Below, one piece after another: positions 1 to 5,145 of a DNA stretch of 9,414 nt; the first letter of the stretch is position 1, and each line of letters starts with the position of its first letter. The translations under genes were made by a program, and so were the position numbers. The stretch spans positions 117,530 to 126,943 of the forward strand of contig DPHB01000032.1 in assembly GCA_003521845.1 (NCBI GenBank), written 5' to 3'. This DNA comes from Oceanospirillaceae bacterium. Its GTDB lineage: Bacteria; Pseudomonadota; Gammaproteobacteria; Pseudomonadales; Balneatricaceae. The notes beneath the pieces were generated by a model. The model was not told the DNA's origin. It worked only from the letters and a program-made list of their open reading frames with translations, and did not search any database.

Positions 1-131
1 AAGGTCTATTGTGCAAGCCTCTTGCATCTATGCTAATATAGATATAACTAATTTGCCTAAGTATATGTTAATTGTTTATATCTGATTGTACTTGGCACCG
101 ATAAGTTTAATTAGAGACCTGTGTATTCACT

Positions 132-1442
132 ATGAAATCCTACTTATTATCCTTTGCCTTGCTGTTTTCAAACGCTGCCATTGCTCAAGAAGCAGCGCCA
201 ACTAGCGATAACATGCTGGCCGCCGCCAATAAAGCCATTACTCATATCACCGCTGAGCAGTTACAGCAGCAGATCAAAGAGCAGCCAGAGACGGTGGTTA
301 TTGATGTGCGTACACAGTACGAAGTGCGTTTGCTGGGCACTTTGGGTATTTATCAAAATATTAATATTCCACGTGGTTGGATCGAGTTTGATGTTGGCGC
401 AGCCGTAGAGTCGTTTGATACGCCAATTGTGGTTTATTGTGGCACCAATATTCGTAGCCCTATGGCCGCACAGACGCTGATGGAAATGGGTTACACCAAT
501 GTCAGTAACTACGACGGTGGCTTTTTTGAATGGCAAGAACTAGGCCTAGAAACCAATTTGAGTACCTTGGATGCCAATAGCTTGCTATACCAGCGTCCTG
601 AAAAAGTGGTAGAAGGTGTTTATTCGGCTATTGGTGCGCCAGCGCCGTCTACTTACGAAAACTCCGGCCACAATAATAACCTGAGCTTTATCGTAGCCGA
701 TGATGCGGTAGTGGTATTTAACGCTGGTGGCAGCTATATGCTGGCCAAGGCCATGCACGAAGAGATTAAGCTGGTTACCGATTTACCAGTTAAGTTTGTG
801 ATTTATGAAAATGCCCAAGGCCACGCGGTATTTGGCGGAAGCTACTGGAAAGAGCAGGGTGTAGAAATTATTGCTCACGAGAATACGCCAGAGATACTAG
901 AGCATGACAAAGAGAAGATGATGGAGCGCACTCAGCGTAGCTTAAAGGACAAGTTTTTTAAGTCTCACATTGTCATGCCAGACCGCACCTTCTCCGACGA
1001 ATATATCGTACCGGTTAAAGGTAAGAAGATCGTGCTAAAGCACTTCGGCCATGCCCATAGTCCAGATGACATGCAGCTTTGGCTGCCGGAAGACGAATTA
1101 CTGATTTCAGGTGACTTTGCCTTTAATGAGCGCATGTTACCTGTATTGGAGCACACGGATATGCTGGCTTGGCAGGAAAACTGGAGTAAGCTAGAAGCGT
1201 TAAACCCTAAAGTCATTATCCCTGGCCACGGTGGGGTTACCGATCTAGCAACCGTCACTCATTACACGATGGGCTATGTTAACTACATGGTAGACGAAGT
1301 AATGAAGGTGTTGGATGATGGTGGTGAGCTAACGGATGCTTATAAGATCGACCAGTCGGCCTTTATGCAATGGAAAACCTATCGCGAGCTGTCTCTAAGA
1401 AATGCGGCAGAGCTGTACAAGATTGCCGAATTTGAATGGTAA
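132..1442 (+). CDS. Exported rhodanese / metallo-beta-lactamase-fold fusion protein
   Basis: A 436-residue protein with a Sec-type signal peptide (Lys2, hydrophobic stretch to about residue 17, likely cleavage after Ala-Ile-Ala at 16-18), so it should act in the periplasm. Residues about 36-140 form a rhodanese domain: VIDVR at 56-60 and an active-site loop starting at Cys103 and closing at Arg108 (CGTNIR), followed by GGFFEW. Residues about 160-436 resemble a metallo-beta-lactamase (MBL) fold of the SoxH/quinoprotein-relay type: a GxAHxxxD-like motif with His309, SGD with Asp328, and PGHGG with His366. The canonical first zinc motif HxHxDH is absent; the matching place (226-236) reads ENAQGHAVFGG. 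Persulfide dioxygenases with a rhodanese domain have the opposite domain order and an intact zinc motif, so that function should not be assumed. Substrate is unknown; sulfur-transfer or thiol/persulfide chemistry is an inference from the rhodanese domain. The signal peptide supports this start although the Shine-Dalgarno is weak. It appears monocistronic, with a terminator behind it. Confidence 0.85.
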   Translation: MKSYLLSFALLFSNAAIAQEAAPTSDNMLAAANKAITHITAEQLQQQIKEQPETVVIDVRTQYEVRLLGTLGIYQNINIPRGWIEFDVGAAVESFDTPIVVYCGTNIRSPMAAQTLMEMGYTNVSNYDGGFFEWQELGLETNLSTLDANSLLYQRPEKVVEGVYSAIGAPAPSTYENSGHNNNLSFIVADDAVVVFNAGGSYMLAKAMHEEIKLVTDLPVKFVIYENAQGHAVFGGSYWKEQGVEIIAHENTPEILEHDKEKMMERTQRSLKDKFFKSHIVMPDRTFSDEYIVPVKGKKIVLKHFGHAHSPDDMQLWLPEDELLISGDFAFNERMLPVLEHTDMLAWQENWSKLEALNPKVIIPGHGGVTDLATVTHYTMGYVNYMVDEVMKVLDDGGELTDAYKIDQSAFMQWKTYRELSLRNAAELYKIAEFEW

Positions 1443-1479
1443 TTTGGCTACTATTATAAGCGCATAGATATAGACAATG

Positions 1480-1505
1480 CCTCAGTGATAACTGGGGTTT
1501 TTTTT
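1480..1505 (+). terminator. Rho-independent terminator after the rhodanese-MBL gene
   Basis: Seven-base-pair stem CCTCAGT / ACTGGGG (one G-U pair) with a GATA loop, followed at once by eight T residues at 1498-1505. It lies about 40 nt past the stop codon and separates this gene from the DUF2986-rluA pair. Confidence 0.8.
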
Positions 1506-1531
1506 GCTTCCTTATGGCAAACTGATATCAT
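1504..1531 (+). promoter_or_regulatory. Possible sigma-70 promoter for the DUF2986-rluA pair
   Basis: A TTGCTT box at 1504-1509 and a TATCAT box at 1526-1531 are separated by 16 nt, and TGA directly before the second box gives an extended -10 shape (TGnTATCAT). It starts within the T-run of the preceding terminator and would put the transcript start about 25 nt before the small gene. Neither box is perfect, and no experimental evidence is visible. Confidence 0.35.
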
Positions 1532-1561
1532 GGCGCAGGTAATAGAAGTGAGCGAATAGCC

Positions 1562-1741
1562 ATGAATAAGCGTAAAAAAGGCAACCAAATTCTTACGGCT
1601 CGCGCCAAGCGTGCCAAGGCCAAACTGGCGCCAAAAAATAAGCCCAAATACATCAGCAAGGCCGACCGAGCCGAGCTGTCTGTTGAGAGCATTACAGATG
1701 CAAATGTTGGCAACAGCACCAGCGCCGAGCAGCCGTCTTGA
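1562..1741 (+). CDS. Small basic DUF2986-like protein
   Basis: A 59-residue protein starting MNKRKKGNQILTARAKRAKA and continuing with KPKYISKADRAEL; the N-terminal two thirds is very rich in Lys, Arg and Ala, the tail (about 41-59) is Ser/Glu/Asn-rich and probably disordered. The pattern MNxxKKxNQ...AKxAKAKLxPKxKPxYISKAxRAxL matches, from memory, the DUF2986 family of small proteins in Vibrio, Shewanella and relatives. No function is established for that family; the strong positive charge suggests RNA or ribosome contact, which is inference only. Its TGA overlaps the TTG start of rluA (TTGA at 1738-1741), so the two are probably co-transcribed and translationally coupled. Only a weak purine stretch (GAAGTGAG) precedes the ATG. 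Confidence 0.75.
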   Translation: MNKRKKGNQILTARAKRAKAKLAPKNKPKYISKADRAELSVESITDANVGNSTSAEQPS

Positions 1742-2451
1742 GCGCTTATGTGCACCGGCAATGCACACAGTCTTTACCCATTCTCTATGCGGACGCCGCC
1801 TTAGTTTTAGTTAACAAGCCAAGCGGCTTGTTGTCGGTGCCAGGCCGGGATCCGGCAAACTATGACAGCGTATATAGCCGTTTGTTGGCGCGATTTGGCG
1901 AAATACATGTTGTGCATCGCTTGGATATGGATACCTCAGGAGTGATGATTCTAGCGCGCCACAAGGATGCTTTGCGGCACCTAAGTCGTCAGTTTCAACA
2001 GCGCACAACACGTAAGCACTATTTAGCTTGGGTAGATGGTGTTATGGAGCAAGCACAAGCAAGTGTGAATTTACCTCTGCGTTGTGACTGGCCTAACCGA
2101 CCCAAACAGATGGTGGACATGATACAAGGTAAGCCCAGCCTTACCGAATATGAAGTATTGCGTTTCGATGAGGCTAAGCAAGCTAGCTTGGTACGTTTAA
2201 CGCCAATTACTGGCCGTTCCCATCAATTGCGCGTACACATGGCGGCTTTGGGCAATCCCATTCTCGGTTGTCGTTTTTATGCCCATGAGCAGGTGCAAGA
2301 AAAAGCTACGCGTTTGCAGTTGCATGCCGAATACTTACAGGTATTACACCCAGACAGTAATTTGCCCTTGAGTCAGCGAGTTGTCGCAGATTTTGTGTCG
2401 CGTGAGTATCAGAAAGATTGCTTTGCTACGCTCGCAATGACGAACGGGTAA
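1738..2451 (+). CDS. rluA: Dual-specificity pseudouridine synthase RluA
   Basis: Converts uridine to pseudouridine; the E. coli enzyme modifies U746 of 23S rRNA and U32 of several tRNAs. The 237-residue product aligns along its length with E. coli RluA: NKPSGLLSVPGR at 26-37, the catalytic motif HRLDMDTSGV with the catalytic Asp at 63, CDWPNRPKQ, and PITGRSHQLRVHM (RluA family RNA-binding/active-site segment), then LHAEYL. The TTG start at 1738 is chosen because it gives the same N-terminal length as E. coli RluA and overlaps the upstream stop by four bases; the nearest in-frame alternative, GTG at 1750, would shorten it by four residues. The protein reaches ADF at residue 219, exactly where the 219-residue E. 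coli enzyme ends, but then continues for 18 residues (ending KDCFATLAMTNG) encoded partly by a palindromic repeat. It ends 3 nt from the convergent response-regulator gene. Confidence 0.93.
   Translation: MSAYVHRQCTQSLPILYADAALVLVNKPSGLLSVPGRDPANYDSVYSRLLARFGEIHVVHRLDMDTSGVMILARHKDALRHLSRQFQQRTTRKHYLAWVDGVMEQAQASVNLPLRCDWPNRPKQMVDMIQGKPSLTEYEVLRFDEAKQASLVRLTPITGRSHQLRVHMAALGNPILGCRFYAHEQVQEKATRLQLHAEYLQVLHPDSNLPLSQRVVADFVSREYQKDCFATLAMTNG
2415..2443. repeat. Palindromic dispersed-type repeat inside the 3' end of rluA
   Basis: The segment contains inverted ends ATTGC (2417-2421) and GCAAT (2434-2438). Read on the reverse strand, it begins CGTCATTGCGAGCGTAGCAA and runs on to AAGCAATC. This resembles the CGTCATTGCGAG...GAAGCAATC family of short intergenic palindromes that I recall from many bacterial genomes. 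Here it is read through in frame as DCFATLAMT and supplies the C-terminal tail of RluA. Only one copy is in the window, so the repeat assignment rests on recognition, not on copies seen here. Confidence 0.6.
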
Positions 2452-2454
2452 TGC

Positions 2455-2835
2455 TCAAACAAAGCGATTGATCACGTTCCACAGCTCGTCTTCAGAGAAG
2501 GGCTTGTGTACATAATCGTTGATGCCAGCTTCTAACCAAGCCTGTTGTTCGGCAATAGGGTCGCGTGCAGTAGCGGCAATAATCGGCGTGTTGGCACGTT
2601 GCGTATCTTCCATAGCGCGGATAGCGCGGGTAGCGCGGGTAGCCGCAAGGCCGTCTAGGTTAGGCATCATCAAATCCATGATGATAATGTCATATTGTTT
2701 GTCACGTACACAGTTGAGCGCTTCCACGCCGTCTTCGGCCAAATCTACCTGAATACCAGAAAAGGTGAGGAATTCGCTGATGATTTCTTGGTTAACGACA
2801 TCGTCTTCGACGACCAAGATTTGGATCTGTGACAT
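2455..2835 (-). CDS. Stand-alone CheY-like response regulator receiver domain
   Basis: A 126-residue single-domain receiver with no output domain. All phosphorylation residues are present: acidic pair Asp11/Asp12 region (VVEDD), phosphoacceptor Asp54 in IIMDLMMPNLDG, Thr89 in PIIAATA, Tyr108 and Lys111 in DYVHKPF. It resembles receiver domains found in hybrid histidine kinases, so it probably acts by phosphotransfer or protein contact rather than DNA binding. No histidine kinase or phosphotransfer protein lies in the window, so its partner is unknown. An AAGG ribosome-binding site precedes the ATG. The region after the LDG motif holds an extra ATR triplet from a 9-bp tandem repeat. It is convergent with rluA and lies downstream of the Ldh-family gene with a 120-nt gap, so it may have its own promoter. 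Confidence 0.9.
   Translation of the reverse strand: MSQIQILVVEDDVVNQEIISEFLTFSGIQVDLAEDGVEALNCVRDKQYDIIIMDLMMPNLDGLAATRATRAIRAMEDTQRANTPIIAATARDPIAEQQAWLEAGINDYVHKPFSEDELWNVINRFV
2612..2647. repeat. 9-bp tandem repeat within the receiver gene
   Basis: Four consecutive 9-nt units on the + strand: ATAGCGCGG, ATAGCGCGG, GTAGCGCGG, GTAGCCGCA. The first two are identical, the third differs at one position and the fourth is degenerate. The period keeps the reading frame and encodes the repeated triplets ATR-ATR-AIR on the minus strand. Confidence 0.85.
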
Positions 2836-2873
2836 GGATTACTACCTTGCATACTAACGCTAGGAGTAAATTG

Positions 2874-2920
2874 TGCCATAGCCAAGCCTGAAAGCAAGTT
2901 TTCCAGGCCTATTTATGGCA
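2874..2920. other. Imperfect extended hairpin between the Ldh and receiver genes
   Basis: Nested inverted repeats: outer arms TGCCATA (2874-2880) and TATGGCA (2914-2920), inner arms GCCTG-AAA (2886-2893) and TTT-C-CAGGC (2900-2908) with one bulged C. It sits in the 120-nt gap after the Ldh-family stop codon. It could end Ldh transcription, but no clear T-run follows on either strand, so its role is uncertain. Confidence 0.45.
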
Positions 2921-2955
2921 TATTTCTAATGTTGTATGACCAATGGCCTAAATAA

Positions 2956-3951
2956 CTAGGCTTGAGATAGGTTTACGGTTTGCTGCCAAACTTTATCGTC
3001 TAGTTCCACCACGGTCTGTTGTGTCTTATTGGCGCCAGGTAAGCGCGCACCAGGCTGGGCATTAATCACTGTTTGAATGGCTTCCATACGCTGCCAGAAT
3101 CCTTGTCCTGCAACATTGGTTGGGTCAATGATGATATAGGTTTGGCCTAGGTCATGGGGTGTGCCTTCTGGCTTCTTTAATGGCTCTAGTTGGGTGCTGG
3201 TGTTGCCGTTAGTGAAGGCGGCTACCAATATTTCTACCATCAAGCCAAAACCATAACCTTTGTAGCCACCGGAAGACATCAGTGAGCCGCCCTTAATGAC
3301 CGCATGTGGGTCGGTGGTAGGTTGGCCTTCAGAATCCACGCCCCAGCCCAATGGGATATCTTCACCGGCGGCTGCAGCCATGGTGATTTTGCCCAAAGCA
3401 ATAGCGCTAGTAGACTGGTCAAAATGCATGGCTAGGCCGCCATCTTCAGCCGGCACAGACATGGAGAATGGGTTAGTGCCCAATACAGCTTTAGTGCCAC
3501 CAGGAGGTGACACACAGGCAGAAGCGTTGGTAAGGCCAATAGCGATAAAGCCAGCGCGCGCGATCTGTTCGGTAAAGTAGCCAAGGGAGGTGCAAGTGTG
3601 GGCGTGACAAATAGCAAGGCTAGCAATGCCGTTAGTTTTGGCGGCTTCTAGTGCCGTAGGTAAGCCACGGCTAAAGGCTGGTTGGGCAAAGCCCAACTTG
3701 GCGTCAACTTTCACACTACCAGGCTTAGGTTGGCTTACTTCTGGTTCAACATTGCCTAGTACACGGCCAGTTTTAAGTTGCGCACAGTAACTTTCTAAGT
3801 AGTAAAGTCCACAAATACGGTTGCCATAACCTTCTGCTACACGGACTGCATGTGCCACACTGTCGGCAATCCAGTCGTCAGCACCGTGGGCTTTTAGGGC
3901 TTGGCTGGTAGTAGATTCTATGGTGTCTAGGTCAACATTTGTGGTGCTCAT
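2956..3951 (-). CDS. Ldh-family (malate/L-lactate dehydrogenase type) NAD(P)-dependent oxidoreductase
   Basis: A 331-residue cytoplasmic protein of the Ldh_2 family, whose members reduce or oxidise 2-hydroxy acids, ureidoglycolate, diketogulonate or cyclic imino acids such as piperideine-2-carboxylate with NAD(P). Family landmarks: GLYYLESYCAQLKTGRV (48-64), LGYFTEQIA (123-131), GTNPFSMSVP (148-157), FDQSTSAIALGKI (167-179), and SSGGYKGYGFGLMVEIL (226-242). The conserved Ser-His-Gly near residue 47 reads Ile-Cys-Gly here, and the second His-rich loop reads CHAHTCTSLGY (115-125), so activity may differ from the characterised members or belong to a distinct subfamily. The start at 3951 (MSTTNVDLD) is preferred over the ATG at 4101, because the 50 residues in between do not look like the family and the shorter form has the usual length. 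Substrate cannot be assigned. It is divergent from a LysR-type regulator 250 bp away. Confidence 0.85.
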   Translation of the reverse strand: MSTTNVDLDTIESTTSQALKAHGADDWIADSVAHAVRVAEGYGNRICGLYYLESYCAQLKTGRVLGNVEPEVSQPKPGSVKVDAKLGFAQPAFSRGLPTALEAAKTNGIASLAICHAHTCTSLGYFTEQIARAGFIAIGLTNASACVSPPGGTKAVLGTNPFSMSVPAEDGGLAMHFDQSTSAIALGKITMAAAAGEDIPLGWGVDSEGQPTTDPHAVIKGGSLMSSGGYKGYGFGLMVEILVAAFTNGNTSTQLEPLKKPEGTPHDLGQTYIIIDPTNVAGQGFWQRMEAIQTVINAQPGARLPGANKTQQTVVELDDKVWQQTVNLSQA

Positions 3952-3964
3952 TGGCGGGTCCGTA

Positions 3965-3976
3965 TATTGGTCAATA
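3965..3976. promoter_or_regulatory. Possible operator just upstream of the Ldh-family gene
   Basis: TATTG-GT-CAATA is an inverted repeat with five-base arms, 14 bp before the ATG at 3951. In the 250-bp divergent region it is the cleanest short dyad I found and could be a regulator site, but it lacks a clear T-N11-A LysR shape and could be chance. Confidence 0.3.
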
Positions 3977-4201
3977 AAGGGGCGATTGTAGGGGATGGGG
4001 CAAGGTGGGGTAAAGCCTAGAAACTGGCTTTGTCTCCTAAAGATAAGAAATGGGTGAGAAATGAATGGAAACAAGGCTGATTTGAGGATATATTTCGCCA
4101 TAAGAGTCTAATCCATGTTGGACTTAAACCAATTCTGGTTGCGAATACCGGGCCTTATCAATAGCCCATCTTATAGTCTTCTTTTTGAAAGAGTGGTATT
4201 T

Positions 4202-5092
4202 ATGTCACGTCGTCCTCATTTGCCCACACTAAACTGGCTGCGTACCTTCGAGTCGGCAGCCCGTCATATGAGTTTTACTACAGCTGCGGCGGAGTTAAAC
4301 CTAACGCAGGCTGCTGTGAGTCAGCAAATAAAATTGTTAGAACACTACCTCTGCCAACCTTTGTTTCAGCGTATGCCCCGAGGCCTGCAATTGACTGAAG
4401 CTGGTAAGGCTTATTTGCCTAAAGTAAAAGATGCTTTGGACCGCCTCAGTATGGCTACTCAAGAAGTATTTGGTCAGGTGAAAGAGCAGCGGGTACGGGT
4501 GCGGGTGAGTGGCGCTTTTGGTTGGTGGTTGATGCCGCGTTTGACCAATTTTCAAGAACGTTTTCCGCATATTGAGCTGCGTATAGCGCGTGTGCAATGG
4601 CTGCCAGAAGTGCGGGTGGAAGATTATGATTTGGAAATTCGCTGGGGGCCTGGTGTGTGGGCCGAGCCTGAGGTGTTACAGCTTACCCATGGCTATCTAC
4701 AGCCTGCCTGTGCGCCTTCTCTGTTAGAGGGGGATAACCCGCTAACTAGTTTGGACAACCTGCAGCACCACCGTTTGATTCACCTTACGGGCACCTTGTC
4801 GGGTTGGAGTGACTGGTTTCGTACGGCAGGTTTGCCGCCCGAACAACTGGGATCTGGTGATCAGATGGACTCGTCAGATTTTTGCCAAATGGCGGCTATG
4901 TCCGGCATGGGCGTCATTCTTGGTTTGGACTTCTTAACGAAGGATGAGCTAGCCAAGGGTTCGCTAGTGCAGCCTTTTGATCTGTCTATACCGAGTGCCG
5001 AAAACTTTTATTTGATCAAACCACAAAGTGGGCCTTTGAGTCCGGCTGCCCAGCAGTTTTCCGACTGGTTACAAGAAAGCCTAGCTGTTTAG
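4202..5092 (+). CDS. LysR-family transcriptional regulator, GcvA-like
   Basis: A 296-residue regulator. The N terminus, LPTLNWLRTFESAARHMSF, followed by TTAAAELNLTQAAVSQQIK at about 26-44, is the winged helix-turn-helix typical of the GcvA/AmpR-like branch. The rest (about 90-290) is the periplasmic-binding-protein-like effector domain. ATG at 4202 is preferred to an ATG at 4115, because the extra 29 residues are unlike the family and MSRRPHLPTLNWLRTF matches normal GcvA-type N termini. Divergent placement with the Ldh-family gene is the classical LysR arrangement, so it probably controls that gene and itself; the effector would then be a substrate or product of that oxidoreductase (inference). 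The stop codon lies in the loop of the terminator. Confidence 0.9.
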   Translation: MSRRPHLPTLNWLRTFESAARHMSFTTAAAELNLTQAAVSQQIKLLEHYLCQPLFQRMPRGLQLTEAGKAYLPKVKDALDRLSMATQEVFGQVKEQRVRVRVSGAFGWWLMPRLTNFQERFPHIELRIARVQWLPEVRVEDYDLEIRWGPGVWAEPEVLQLTHGYLQPACAPSLLEGDNPLTSLDNLQHHRLIHLTGTLSGWSDWFRTAGLPPEQLGSGDQMDSSDFCQMAAMSGMGVILGLDFLTKDELAKGSLVQPFDLSIPSAENFYLIKPQSGPLSPAAQQFSDWLQESLAV

Positions 5093-5104
5093 GCTAGGCT
5101 TTTT
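5077..5104 (+). terminator. Terminator overlapping the LysR stop codon
   Basis: A perfect nine-base-pair stem AAGCCTAGC / GCTAGGCTT (5077-5085 and 5093-5101) with a TGTTTAG loop containing the TAG stop codon, followed by TTTTT at 5100-5104. On the minus strand the stem is followed by a T-rich stretch (CTTTCTT), so it may also stop readthrough from the convergent helicase gene. Confidence 0.85.
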
Positions 5105-5122
5105 GTATTAACGCGGTCTGCT

Positions 5123-5145
5123 GTTCTTAAATAGTTATTAAGAAC
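5123..5145. other. Hairpin overlapping the helicase stop codon
   Basis: A perfect eight-base inverted repeat GTTCTTAA (5123-5130) / TTAAGAAC (5138-5145) with a seven-base loop. It spans the TAA stop of the helicase gene. There is no T-run, so it may be a 3'-end stabilising structure rather than a terminator by itself. Confidence 0.55.

Noticed and set aside
12..26. Hairpin TGCAAG-CCT-CTTGCA near the left end
   Set aside because: Six-base stem with a three-base loop and no T-run; it may be part of the end of a gene outside the window, but nothing supports a call.
27..95. AT-rich stretch with TAATAT- and TATATC-like boxes before the rhodanese-MBL gene
   Set aside because: A promoter must lie nearby, but several weak box pairs are possible and none stands out; AT-richness alone makes such matches, and the 7-bp inverted repeat AGATATA/TATATCT, unreliable.
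132..1442. Annotation of the first gene as persulfide dioxygenase or beta-lactamase
   Set aside because: The HxHxDH zinc motif both need is missing and the domain order differs from known persulfide dioxygenase-rhodanese fusions.
3952..4101. 50-residue N-terminal extension of the Ldh-family protein (ATG at 4101)
   Set aside because: The extension is unlike the family, occupies the divergent promoter region and gives an over-long protein; MSTTNVDLD at 3951 gives the normal length.
4115..4201. 29-residue N-terminal extension of the LysR regulator (ATG at 4115)
   Set aside because: GcvA-type proteins begin just before the LPxLNxLRxFE motif, which fits the ATG at 4202.
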